From: Rhizophagus irregularis
Taxonomy: Eukaryota > Glomeromycota > Glomeromycetes > Glomerales > Glomeraceae
Assembly: GCF_026210795.1 (NCBI RefSeq)
Contig: NC_089444.1
Coordinates: 4,578,501 to 4,642,500 of the forward strand
DNA: 64,000 nucleotides
Direction of reading: 5' to 3'
The position numbers and the translations under genes were made by a program. Below the pieces are notes generated by a model that was given only the letters and a program-made list of their open reading frames with translations, did no database searches and had not been told where the DNA came from. This document shows, one piece after another, positions 11,222 through 23,401 of this stretch (positions within the stretch are counted from its first letter, which is position 1; every line of letters starts with the position of its first letter).

Positions 11222-14131
11222 TTTTTTGACGTTTTATTCACCCCCAATGTCAAATAGGTTTAAATTTTTTTTTTACCGTGAACTCCTCCTAACATTAGAT
11301 AAATCTCATTCACCCCAATATCATAATTATTCGTGACGACCACCTTGTTCCCAACTCGGCGTTATACCACCTCATCTAGCTAACATAATTTTGATTGATT
11401 AAAGATTTTAGTTTAATTATATTTAATTATTAACTACATGTACAAAATCAATTATACTACACCAGATATACTGTACTGTACTTCATTATAATATATATAG
11501 AATTTATATAAAATTTCTAGTACATTTATTGTATTTATTATTAATATTTTAGCTATATATTTGCTAAATATGAGCAAAATTTCATTAACATTTCTTTGTA
11601 ACATAAAAAATTTCGTTTTAATGTGTTATAAGTTTAAAGAAGGTTTTATCGCAATTTGAAATACATTTATATAATAGAAACTTGTAAATTTCAGGAGACA
11701 TATACACTTCATGGAAATTGGACAAGTTTACAACAAATTTCTGTAATATACATTTTAATTGGATTTAATTGAAATTTCTGGTAAATCAATATGAAATGTG
11801 ACGTGTATATAAAATTTCTCTAGTGCAAATGTATGGCACATCCCCCCACTTCGACCAGTGCCTAGACGTATTCCTTTGGGTGGTATATCACCAATGGCAG
11901 CTCCAGATTCAGAAATAGAAAAATTGACAAATCTTTTCATTTGTGGATATCATGATGATTGGATGGAAAAATTCTCAAGGTAGTGATCAATTATTTAATT
12001 TTTTGGTGGGCAAATGAATGCTATATATCGATACTTGTCAACAAATTGACGATGATGTCCAATCGAAGGGATGAAGATTTTAATGAACACTATATTATCA
12101 AATGAACCTTGAAGCTTTAAAAGAAGGCGTAAATATTTGGAGATGCGATCAAGAAAAAACTTTTGTATATTATTTTGGATGCTAAATATTTTTTTTTCCC
12201 AGATAGCTTTCGAATTTATCTTAGTCTTGAATGCTTTAATGCGCTTAATGGGCGCATGAACATATTCCGGTGTGATTTTATCAAATACTTTAGCTGACAA
12301 TTTATTTTTTTTTTTTTATTTGCTTATCTGGCGATTGCAAAGACTTGTAGTACATTAAAATCTTGGCAACGAGTTAAAGACCAATCCAGAAATCCAAAGG
12401 GTTTTGGATTTGCGGAATATGCTGTGTACTGCGTTCTTTACGCTTTGCATGTACTTGGCGGTGAAGGTTCGGGTGATGATAAAAAAGTTAATAGTAAGCA
12501 ATCACTTCTTGATAAATTACTTTTTGATCCTAATTCTTCATCTAAATTATATATATATATTAATACCATTTATCCACATGTATTATAAGTTAAAGCCGAT
12601 GAAAATACAAGAAAATATCTTGCTCAATATGAGGCTTCAAGGCCAGGAACGGTGGTCTGTATTAACTATAGAAATAATTTTTTTCTTTTTTTTAGCTATC
12701 ATAATTGATGTCAATTATTGTCTTTTAGCATGATACAGAGTTAGATAAAAAGACATGACTAAGCCACAGGATATAAGAAATCTACAACCTCCAATAAATT
12801 TGCAGTATGAAAATAAACTGGCTTATCGAACATCACCAGCTACAGAAATAAAAACATAACATAAAGAAAAGGATGATGACACAGATTTACCGACTGATCT
12901 TCCTCCAGATCAAAAGGATCTTCGTTATTTACCGAGAAATAGCATTCTTTTGAGAGCGTGCTGCAGCAAGAGAACGAGAGCGTCAGAGAGAAGAGGAAGA
13001 ACGAGCAAATCGTAGAGCTGAAGCTGAAAAAGAAAGGGAACGTTCACATAGAAGGGAAAATAGAGAGAGAACGTGAGAGAGAAAGAAAGCCGATAGAGAT
13101 CGAGATCGGCAATATGGACATTATCATCATCCAGTAAATTTTATTCCTGCAAGAGAATTAAGACGCGAATCTTATATTTTAGACGATAAAGAAGAGGAAC
13201 AACGCAGACAAGCTAAAAGAAAAACTGAAACGGAAATGGCTTTTAAAGGGGTATATTAAATTATTTAAATTTTGTTTTTGGATTATATATACTGATTTTA
13301 ATAATAATTATCTTATATTAGAGAGAAAGACCGACGATGGCAACATAGAGAAGAAACAATGGCAACAAATCGTGAACGTGAAGCAGAACGAGATTTAAAT
13401 GTTAGAGAAAAACAAAATTCGAGATCGGGAAATAATGGTGAAAAAGTTAGCGGAATGGGACGATGACATTGAAGCTGATAGAGGTCAAGAAGAATATCAC
13501 AAAGACAGGTAGGTATATATCACATTCATCTTGTAATCAATTTAACGGAGAAATTATGAATTTTAACTAGCGAGTAATCTTTTATCCAGTACCCATGGTT
13601 ATATAATTGTGTGATCAGTAGCATGAGAAACACATAATATTAATCAAACAGTTATAATTTTAAATAATTGATTGATTAAAGTAAATATTGATTTAGTTAT
13701 AATTCATAATAAATATTAGAAGTGTTTGATAAATTATATTATTTGTATTTATATTAAAATAATAATAAAATAAGTAAATTTATAAAATTTCTTATTGTCC
13801 AAATCAATTAAACATGAGTTTTTATTTTCTAACAGTTTGTTTAATAATCAAATTATACAAATAATTAATAATCTTACTGTATATTTATGTAATATATTGA
13901 ACATTGATTATTAAAGTATTGTTATTTGATATAAATGTAATAAAATTATTAAAATAAAATTGAAAAATTTAATTGTAGATTTATTGATTGATATATTTTA
14001 TACATTAGTAAGTATTTTAGGTTTATTTTTTTTTACTGGTGAATAATAGATAAATATATTATGAAAATAGGTCATGGGGATTTGATACTAATTTTTATTT
14101 TATTTCATTTTTTGTTTTTTGAACTAAAAAA

Positions 14132-14392
14132 TCAATAACATACCGTGTACCATTCATTGCAGGCAATAAATTTACCTCTCAAGTAAATTACCTGACCATT
14201 TTCAAATTCTTTGATTTGTGTATCAATTTCTTTATCCAATGGAACAAACGCTTTGATTTTTAGATATATGATTTTGGTTGGGTCTTCATTGTTCAGTCTG
14301 GATATTCCAGTTATTTCTTTTAAGCTATATTCCTTTGTTGACTTCTGGGTTGAATCGTGAATGTAGTATATCGTACTCAACTTTGCTGGCAT
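14132..14392 (-). CDS. Partial gene for a small beta-rich protein carried by the intron element
   Basis: The 86-residue frame starts MPAKLSTIYYIHDSTQKSTK and contains PTKIIYLKIKAFVPLDKEID and NGQVIYLRGKFIACNEWYT. A GTATGT donor follows directly, so the printed C-terminus (VCY) is intron read-through. The alternating hydrophobic strands look like an OB-fold, but this is an impression. No downstream exon is visible before the element ends. It is probably a captured or element-borne gene fragment. Confidence 0.45.
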   Translation of the reverse strand: MPAKLSTIYYIHDSTQKSTKEYSLKEITGISRLNNEDPTKIIYLKIKAFVPLDKEIDTQIKEFENGQVIYLRGKFIACNEWYTVCY

Positions 14393-15109
14393 TAGAGATA
14401 TAGGTAGTAGAAAAGATATTGTAAAATTTTTTTTTTTTTAAGAATAAAACTGTATATTTGAAAAATATAAATATACGTTTTTTTTTTAAGTAAAAAAAAA
14501 TATCAGAGTATTTATATACAAATTTTCAATAGATGAAGTGATAATCGAGTTTTAATTTGAAGAAAAAAAAATGTAAAGTGTATGAATTTACGACAAATTT
14601 TTTTTATTTTTATTTTAATTACATGAAATTTTTTTTTATTTTATAATAAATCAATTTAAAAGAATTAAAAAAAAAGAATTAAAAAAAATGTTTTAATTGA
14701 TAAAAGTGGATTCCTTCAGTTTTAATAATCATTCTTGCACTCCAGAATAAAGATTCGTTTTTTTTAAAAAAAAAATTTTGTTTGATTTGATTAACTAAAG
14801 ATCTATTTTTTTATTTTTCGATAATAAAATAAAGGAGTCCGATCGCTGCAAAAAACCTATTTTGGGAATTTTTTTTTAGAAGCACGAGTAATATTGTAAT
14901 TATTTAAGCCACATCATCCGAATCTTTCCTTTTTTTATGTAGATGATATATAAAAATTTATATTATATCGTAATATTTGTATAGTATTATAGCCACATCA
15001 TCTGCCTTTTTGTAATTATTTATTTATACCTTTATGGAAATTAGAGAAAAAAAAAAATTTTTTTTGTTTTTATACCAGTTTTTTAACATGAATTTATTCG
15101 ATTTACATA

Positions 15110-15640
15110 TTTATATTATGAAATTATGAAATTTGATTGAGTAAATGAGTAAAAAAAGAGATAGGAAACAAATAAAGATCAGTTTTTTTTCTTTGATTAA
15201 ATTTTTTTTTATAAAGAAATAAATTTTATATTGAAAAATATACTGATGATTGATTGAGTAACGTGTAAAATTTTTATGAAAAAAATAAATTTTATATTGC
15301 GGTAATATGGTTTTATTTATTTTTACATAAATTGACAAATTTTATATTATATAATACAGTATATATTGAGTAAACCGTAAAATTTTTTTTTATTTTATTT
15401 TTTGTAAATATTGTATAATATGTTGAGTAACACGTTAAAAATTTTTTATATATAAAGAAAATGAAGAAAATTTTTTGATTTGTTGATTTGAATAAATTGA
15501 TAAATTTATATTGTGTAAAATAAAGTAATATTGATTATTTTGAGTAATATATAAAAACTTATTTTTTGCGTAAGTAAATTGTGCGTAATACGTAGAGTAA
15601 CCCGTAATTTTTCTTTTTTTCTTCTTTTAAATGAAAAAAA
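15110..15640. repeat. GAGTAA-containing subterminal tandem repeat
   Basis: Units of roughly 70-110 bp each contain GAGTAA followed by a variable CGTGTAAAATTTTT, and AAATTTTATATTG. At least five GAGTAA blocks are present (near 15256, 15366, 15424, 15540 and 15595). The same motif appears at both ends of the host element, so these may be transposase-binding sites. Confidence 0.5.
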
Positions 15641-16365
15641 ATGGAGAAAAAATATATATAGCACATCGATTCATAAGGAGGGAGGTGGGCGTTATACTCT
15701 TAGATTTAGGATTCGTTATTCTTATTACTAAATCTATAATCTAAAATCTAAGATATTAAATTCGCAGGCAAACTTTTCGTGTTGATCACAACCAAAAAAG
15801 AGTATACTTTGCAAGTGTTTTGATGATCGTTTTTATTTTAAAAAATATAAAAAAAAATTGTAACACTATATTTCAGAGAGTACGACAGATTACCGAATAG
15901 GAAAAGGCTATTGTCTGTTTTTTACTCTACGATAACTTTTTTTATAATTTATGTAGATCTCGTTGCAGAGCACGTGAATTGGCTATCATGGATGAGGCAG
16001 ATAGGTTGCGTGAACAGCAAGAAATTGAGCTTGAACAACATCGATTACAGACGCTTAAGAAAGAAAGCAGCGTGAAGATGCTATGGAAGCAGAATTAAAT
16101 AATGAAAAAGAAATTTTAACGCTTGCCACAAATGGTGCTTCACAAAATAACAGCGTTAAACCAAAACTAACTCTTAATCATGACGCGCGGCATTAATGGC
16201 CCCAGCTGGAATTTGACGATGAAGAAGTGAAGGGATTGAATCAAAACGTAAACGTCGGATTTTAATTCCTTTAGAATATAGTGATAATGAGGACGATGAA
16301 AACAAAACCGAAGAAAGGAAAAAGAAAATTAGTTAAAGAATTAGTGGTAACTATACCAATGGTTT

Positions 16366-17872
16366 AGTCTTCGGAAAGTTAACCGTAATTAATAACTAAT
16401 AATATGGTTTCGAGGGTTAATATTAAAGAATCTTTATCATGCTAGACGATAAAAATTAAATTTGGCGTGATTTTTTAATTAATATACTTATGATAAGATC
16501 ATGAAATTGTTCGTGAAAGCCTGAAAGGCTTTTAAAAATCAAGATTGTATGAAAATTTATATAGTGATATTTGTTAAGATAAATTAATCTAAATAAATTA
16601 ATAATTCAAGTCTCGATAAAAAAAGGCTCGAAAATAGTAACATTATTTGGTAATAATCCGATAAAATGCAATATATAAAATTAGTCACAATGATGTCACA
16701 TTAACTAGACGACTTAGGTTGATATTTAATTTTTCAGTTGTCTGACAGGTCAATACAAGCGTTGTCTCCCAAGAAGGATACATATTATACTTTCCAATAC
16801 TGAAGATTTGGATCTACTGGATTTCATGATCATGATCTTTTTCGAATTGACACGCCACCTTAATTTATCCGTCACGGATTATGAACTTCCTTATTCGGTT
16901 AAACGATATTTACAGTATAATTTTTATCTATACAAGTATAATACATCACATCCGATCAATACGTAACCTGGGTATTTTTAAAATATTGTAACCCACACAC
17001 GATTACGTTCAAGTTAAAACTCTAAAGTCAGAATTTCAATTTCAAATTGGAATTTTCGATTTGAATGTACAATTTCCGAAATGTGATCATAACCCGAACC
17101 AAATTTAGAGACATATTTAGTGTTTGATTATCGTCTTAAACTTATGGCTTAAATTTACCAGAAGTATGGAAAATCGCAATTAAATTCGGAGTTGTGCTAC
17201 AACAGCATTTTAGTTTTGTAAAGCTGAAGCAGACCCTTGTTTGATTCTTTATATAAAATTATATACGCATATCAGCAGATTAAAAATGGAAAGAGAAGAA
17301 AGGAAGAGGCATGTTGTACAAATTGAAATAAATGCAAAGTAGTATAACAATAGATTTTTCATAATCAAAAATTTTTATTTCTTTTAAAATAAATTCAATA
17401 AAACTCAGACTGGTTACATTATGTTATTTTCATGTGTGTAATAAATTTCATGTGTAAGATACTACTATTCAGTTATTGTTAGTACACAATATGACTCTTA
17501 TTGTCCAAAAAGAAAAACATTTATTGGAGTCAGAGAAATTAAAGACAATAATCTTTGTTTGTGTTCATCCAATAAATGATGCTCCAAAAAAAAAATTTTC
17601 TTGAGAAACGAAAAAAAAAAATACAATTCTTATGGCGCAGATGGCACAGTCTAAAGTATTTTATTAAATTAATAATACTTAAAAAATTAAAATATATACA
17701 ATCTATTTACTAAAATAATGTTGTTCATTATTCATATTCTATGAATTGACACTTCATACTTCTGATTTAATGCTACTTCTAGAACCTGTAATAATAATAA
17801 CTAGCAAAAGAGATTTTTGCAGTGTACGATCCCTATATATTTTTTCGAGAGGCAAGATCTTTTTCCTCTGCT
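16366..17872. other. Intergenic DNA with a short relic of the membrane-protein family
   Basis: At 16775-16825 the sequence AATACTGAAGATTTGGATCT and its flank resemble exon 3 of the neighbouring membrane-protein gene (around 20275-20315), where the minus strand encodes DPNLQYWRVYVSF. The frame is broken. Nothing else in this stretch is recognised. Confidence 0.4.
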
Positions 17873-20800
17873 TTAATTCCCAACATTTGACCTTATGGAT
17901 CTTATGGAAGCGGCGGATAAATGTCGATTTTTATTATATTCTTTAATTTTATCACGTTGATGATTCCATCTTATCAACGCATGATATGATCTTAAAATTA
18001 ATTTATTTAATATAATTAATCCACCAGATGCAATCGCAAGAGATGGAATAAGATCATATGTTATCACACTATTGTAATATAGCCCTTGGATAATGATTTG
18101 AGGTACATCTTCAATAAAGATGTTTATAATACTACCCCAAAGCATTATTTTTCTTGATCTTTGAGTCAAAGGAATCGAAAATACTTTAAGGCCAAATAAA
18201 TCCGATGATAAAGTGTTTAATATTTGTATATCAAAGGCTGAAAATAATGTGCATATTGATGATATTGCAGTAGATCCTTTAACCCAATTAGAGAATGATT
18301 TATTATTTGCCATTTCAGATACAAAAATATTTATGGCAAATAAAATATTTATTACAATAGGTAAAATAAAGAATATCATACTAAATAATAATAAATAAGA
18401 AAATTAGTAATCAATTAAATTAATCTTTCAAAATAATATAAATAAAATAATATTAAATGAAATTTCTTACGTTGGAATTTTTAAATGTGGTGTATTTTTA
18501 ACTTTTAATAATACAAATGCTAGATCCACAGCAAAATCTTGTATTATAAAATAGGTCTCAAATATTACAGAGTTTTTGGCTTCAGGATTTTTTTGACGAG
18601 CCAAAATATATAATATTATTAATACAATTAAACCTACTGTAAATATTATAATCAACAAACGAAATTCTTCAAAATAATTTCCTGTAAAGTAATAGAATTA
18701 AAATTTAATAAAATATTAATCAAATACAAATGTCAAAAATATTTAATGAATACACTTACGGGTCATTATAAGAGGTGCACTTTCATCAATTAAAGATGTA
18801 TATTCATTAGATGAAAGTGCAGTAAACCTTTTTTGTTTGATCAAGGTTCTTAAAATTTCAAATATTGTTTGGGAATTCGGTTCAATTGCATGATCATCTT
18901 TAGCTTCCTTTATATTAAATGACAATAATATTTTTTTTGGAGAAGTAGGGTCATATTGCCATCTACCACTTGTCGATAATCTCTGTTCAGCTACTGGAAT
19001 TGTTTTAGAAAATTCACGAATCATATTCTTGAAAAATACTGAATGATTCGTTTGAAGAAATTTTAAACTTCCTTCCTCATTTAGTCGAAGTAATCCAGTA
19101 ACTGAATCTGAATATCGTACCATTTTAAGTGGTTCTAAATATAGTAATGGAATATTAATTTTTCTATTTGATCATTAAAAATTATTAAAAAAAATGTGTA
19201 TATTACCTGTTGAAAGCATCCAAATCTTATTACCAATTCCCATTAAAGGTTCATCTCTCTCTTGAGAGATGACAAAATTATTATCAACCGACACATAATA
19301 GGAAGAATTGGATTGGCTAAATGTACTTTCAAAAATCGGGATATGCACTGTGTAATTGTCACTTCCAACAGTACATAGTTTATAATCTCCCGAAAATGTT
19401 TGTCTTAATAGAGCTGGTTTACTTGAATCATCACTTTGTTGAAATATCGAAACATTCCCAGTTGATAACTTTACTGGAATGGTATATTTGATTATTATTT
19501 CTTTAATTGAAGGATCAACAACTTCATTAATAGCTGGATTTGTTGTTTCAATTACGGGACAATAATAATCAGTACCTACAGATAAAAAATAATATTAAAT
19601 AAATATAAATAAATAAATAAAATATATATATATATGCCCTATAAAAAATTTCAGTAAAATGATCCCATATTTAAGTTTCTTCAGAATAAAAACTAGAAAA
19701 ATGATCATTTATCAGAGTTTTTCCAGAAATTTTTTATAGGAATGTAAAGAAAGAAAAGAAATTAAAAGCTTACTCTGATTATTCAATCTTGGTAAAGATT
19801 TTAATAAAAATTCTAATTTATTGTTAGTCTGATTCTTTATTCCAACAATAGTATTATTTAAAGTATATATATTAAAATAAACAAACTCTGGCCCAAAAGA
19901 TCCCTGTGATTGCATATAATTACCACTATCATCTAAAAGATAAAAATCCATTGCATCATGAATATGTTCTACAAGAAATCCTCCGTAATATAAAGTGATC
20001 AAATCAATGTCCGTATTATTTGTTGGATTAGAAATAATATTTAATCGTTCTAAGGCCCCAGTTGATAAAAATCTCAACTGATAGTAATTTATTTCAGTCT
20101 GTGATTTATTACTCTTCTTAATATTTGTAATCGTATTATTTAATGTCATAATACATACATATCCTTCAGCATTATAAGTCACAGAACATGATTTAATTGT
20201 TAAATTATTTAATTTTTTGGTAGTTTGATAAACCAGAGAAGGTATTGTAGGGGAATCTGCACCTTCCCTTAGGAATGATACATAAACTCTCCAGTATTGA
20301 AGATTTGGATCTATTACTGATGATTCTTTTGTTTCATCATATTTTAAAATATACATAAAACCAAAACCTCCATCTGTTAATAAAAAGTTTAAACTATCTA
20401 CTAAGGTATAGGATAATAGATTTGGTGCATGAATTTCACCATTTTTACGTTCCACTACTTTTCCTGTTGTAATATCTCTAAAATAAGGTAAAAAAGTTAA
20501 TTGACTAAACAATAAAATATTTTCAAAAAATACTAATTGTTACTATTCATAAAATACTTACGGAAGGCTAAACAAACGCCATGTTGCTATTCCTTCTTTA
20601 TCTGGTTTTTCAATACTAATAAGCCCTTTATCTGGTACTATGCTACGTCTAACAAATCCATTAGCATTTCCTAAATATATTTCGCTAAAAAAAAAACATT
20701 ATTATTAAATCACTATTATTGATTTTCATTAATAAGAATTTCCATTGTTTAAACTTACTTTATAGTAGACTCATTGCTATAATTAATTATTATGCCATAT

Positions 20801-21237
20801 TTTTCCTTAACACCATTGTTTAGTTTAACATAAGTTATCATTGCATGATTTTTAGTTAAGGGTAAAAGTTTTGCAGTAATGGGACAAATTGCTTCCAAAG
20901 GAAGAGTGTAATTAAAATCCATATATTTTATTCTTCCTGTTTTATTCATCAATCGTAGATGTAGATAAGGCAACATGCATGCTGGATCTTTATCTTCAAA
21001 AGCCATCCAAATCATTAAAGAATTATCTAAAGTAAAGGTGACAGTAGTATAAAGTTTTAACCCTTTAATTGGTTCTTCATAAATGAATGATATATCTTGG
21101 GTTGATATATCTTGGAGGGATGTAGTTTGAGATGATGAAGTGTTTTGAGAAGAAGATAGTACGTTTTGAGATGAGGCAAAAAAGCAACAGATGGATAATA
21201 AACAGACAAAGGTGATCAACATCTTTGAATTGAACAT
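17873..21237 (-). CDS. Multi-exon membrane protein with signal peptide, unknown family, 931 aa
   Basis: Seven exons join in frame: 21237-20759, 20684-20562, 20504-19774, 19575-19207, 19134-18760, 18681-18471 and 18380-17873. All introns are GT-AG and the total is 932 codons with the stop. The N-terminus MFNSKMLITFVCLLSICCFF is a signal peptide. Residues about 35-690 form a large lumenal or extracellular region with many Asn-X-Ser/Thr sites. A membrane segment (LLIIIFTVGLIVLIILYILA, about 699-720) follows, then about four more hydrophobic segments, one with IEDVPQIIIQGLYY. The tail is basic (RDKIKEYNKNRHLS). A TTG 24 codons upstream would lie almost on the TATA box, so 21237 is preferred. I recognise no named family. 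The EDxPQ phrase recalls XK-like proteins only loosely. Confidence 0.82.
19638..19740. mobile_element. CCTATAAAAAATTTC MITE in intron 3 of the membrane-protein gene
   Basis: CCTATAAAAAATTTC at 19638-19652 is exactly inverted as GAAATTTTTTATAGG at 19726-19740, giving a 103-bp element inside intron 19773-19576. The target duplication is not clear. Its termini resemble those of the elements at 23238-23401 and 33858-34037. Confidence 0.6.
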
Positions 21238-21316
21238 TTTTACTAAGAGATTTGAAAAATGATAATGATAATTGATAAATTTTTTACTTGGGAGATTACA
21301 GCAGAACAACAGAACA

Positions 21317-21324
21317 TTTATATA
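21317..21324 (-). promoter_or_regulatory. TATA box of the membrane-protein gene
   Basis: TATATAAA on the minus strand lies about 80 bp upstream of the preferred ATG at 21237. The spacing fits transcription starting near 21290 and supports the downstream start. Confidence 0.45.
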
Positions 21325-23237
21325 TGTTTCTCGTCATTATAATCTTGATTTATTTATTAACTATTAATAACTTTTCTTTTTATCAAACGTGTTTCAAAAA
21401 AAAATTATAATCAAATGTGTTTCAAAAAAAAGCATTTCTATTACTATACTACCAAATTTGTATTTCAAGAACTGATCTGCGTTGCTTAATTAACGTGTAA
21501 AAAAACGTGGTGATCGATGTAACATACACGGTCTTCATTTTTTTTTATTCACAAAGAATTTTTTTTACAGAAGCTTTCATTAGTAATACATTAATTTTAA
21601 CTATAAAAACTGTGAAAGTATATTATAGAAATTTGAATTAGTCAATTAATAGTTAGTAATTAGTAGTTAATTAGTAATTTAAATGGAAAAATTAATTGTT
21701 AACATCTGACACTCTTTGAAAGTAATTCAGAACCTAGTATTTGGTATTGCACATGCATTTGATATCAAAGGAGTTGTAAAACGTCCATTACCTTCATTGT
21801 ACAAATAAATTTTGGAAGCAGCATGAACTTAAACATATAGTAAATTATACACACAAATAATATTCTGGAAATAGAATAAAATATTAAATTTTTTAAATTT
21901 ATTAAAATTTATCATAATTTTGGTAATAAAATTATGATATCATTGCTGGCAGAAAATTTTGACATTTTGGTGTATTACTCTATGATCATTGGATGCAAAA
22001 TGGTGCAATAAATAAGCCAATTTGCTGACATTTTGACATATTATTCCTCATCTATTGTACCTGGAGATATGAAACCATTACCATTTGTGAGACAACTCTG
22101 GTGAAGCAGAACAGTATTGGAAGGATATTCATAAAAGTTTGTCTTAATTTAGCATAAAACAATGATAGGGAGCAACAATTTTAACACGAGACATTCCTAT
22201 TGTTTAATCGTCATGATCACCGGTTAAACCAATCTATTTTAAGATAACAATCTGTACTACAGAGACATGACATGCTACACGTAACACGTTACAGTCGTTA
22301 CATTCGTTACAATACACTTAAAAATACACTTAAACTTATACAGGGTAATATAAATATATAATAATAATTTACTTATTCCTGTTTTTCCGTGGTTTTTTAT
22401 TCCATGTTATTTCCGTAAATGTATAATATTCACGGAGTTTATTAGCCTCAAACATGAAAATTATCTAAGTTACTTAAATTATTTTCTCATAAATGTATCA
22501 TATTCACGGAGTTTTTTCAGGAATTACGTTTTACAAAGGTTAGTTTAATTAGTATTTCTATTTAACTTATAATTATGAATAATAGTTACTAATTATTCTT
22601 TATAAAATATTTATAGTATTAATAATAAAAATTGATAAATATAGTATATATACTACAATTAGTAGTACAATATGTAAATCCATCATCTACTATATACCGC
22701 ACAATCAGGATAAAGAAAGTGAGAAAAATTATTCTCTTAACACTGTGACTTGAAATCGACTAAAATCAAGACGTAAGTTTAGTCAATCGTGCGTTCAAAT
22801 TAGCAATATCTATAATTACTGCGGTTATCGAGCACTACAGATCATGTACCTTACCATACTTTTTATAAAAACATAACGAATGATAAATGTTTTTCGACTT
22901 TATATTTAAAATTATTCGAGTATGACGTCTTGGCACGTGCTTTGAATTTCAGATATCGGCAAAATGCATAACCATGCCAAAGTAATAATGAAGTTATGTT
23001 TATTTACAGTAAAAGTACTAACTTATCGATAATTTATTAAAATTCTCTCAATTATCTAAACATAACAACGAATTCTAATTAAAATATATGCATAGTTAAT
23101 GTAAATATTTGAGTTTATTAGTACGATATTGATGATAACTGAAACTTGCAAGGTAAATAATGTTCTTCAGATTTTTTTGCATTATATCTTTATATAATTT
23201 ACTAGAGGATATTTAGAGATGATACTGAACAATGATA
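21325..23237. other. Intergenic DNA, nothing recognised apart from a short direct repeat
   Basis: No gene is supported. Near 22414-22442 and 22491-22516 the phrase TAAATGTATAATATTCACGG recurs with one change (ATAAATGTATCATATTCACGG), which may be a fragment of an unknown repeat. Confidence 0.45.
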
Positions 23238-23401
23238 CCCTATAAAAAATATTTGTCCGATAAATATTCGGAATGAGGTCAATTTTCCGCTATTATACAA
23301 TATTTGATAAATGTCCAATAAATGTCAAATAAATGTTCGGAATGGGGTCGATTTTCCGAACAAAAAACCGAACAGTGTTTGGACAATATTTTTTTATAGG
23401 G
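23238..23401. mobile_element. CCCTATAAAAAATATT MITE, 164 bp
   Basis: CCCTATAAAAAATATTTGTCC at the left matches GGACAATATTTTTTTATAGGG inverted at the right with one-base length differences. ATA flanks both sides (23235-23237 and 23402-23404). Internal GATAAATATTCGGAATG and AATAAATGTTCGGAATGGGG copies are additional repeats. It is non-coding. Confidence 0.65.

Larger units (their letters stand above)
9135..11860. mobile_element. CACTA/EnSpm-like non-autonomous element, 2.7 kb
   Basis: The element begins CACTGGTCGAAGTGG and ends with its exact inverse CCACTTCGACCAGTG. It is flanked by the 3-bp duplication CCT (9132-9134 and 11861-11863). RBM25 copy 2 shows the empty site, GGCTCCTAGACC, so the insertion is certain. 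CACTG termini with 3-bp duplications fit the CMC-EnSpm superfamily. No transposase is recognisable. Inside are a GAAACGTT-type array (9886-10420) and a short ORF (11003-11221). Confidence 0.75.
13569..15932. mobile_element. Insertion element within an RBM25 intron, 2.4 kb
   Basis: RBM25 copy 2 preserves the uninterrupted intron (AAGTTTAACTTTTTTTATAA). In copy 1 the same place is split, with TAACT on both sides (13564-13568 and 15933-15937). The ends share only a weak inverted GAGTAA motif (AGCGAGTAATC at the left, TTACTCTAC at the right). The right third is filled with GAGTAA-containing tandem repeats. The class is unclear; a cut-and-paste element with subterminal repeats is most likely. Confidence 0.6.
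9016..16365 (+). pseudogene. RBM25-like: RBM25-like splicing factor, decayed copy 1
   Basis: Fragments follow the order of an RBM25 protein (RRM, Arg/Glu-rich region, PWI). A proline/glycine N-terminus with YTSGTPTQ-like peptide is at 9040-9134. IPLGGISPMAAPDSEIEKLT is at 11870-11935. An RRM half with LKSWQRVKDQS and GFGFAEYA is at 12350-12430. The RE-rich region is at 12950-13500, followed by ARELAIMDEADRLREQQEIE at 15970-16025. The copy stops inside the PWI start near 16365. RBM25 is a U1-associated nuclear splicing regulator in other eukaryotes. Frameshifts and stops are scattered through it. Two transposons (9135-11860 and 13569-15932) split it, so it is a pseudogene. Confidence 0.75.

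Noticed and set aside
12404-12733. 109-codon plus-strand frame
   Set aside because: It is a mixture of RRM remnants of RBM25 copy 1 in the wrong frame and intron sequence, not a separate gene.
17746-18398. Plus-strand frames at 17746-17946 and 18213-18398
   Set aside because: They are antisense shadows of the last exon of the membrane-protein gene.
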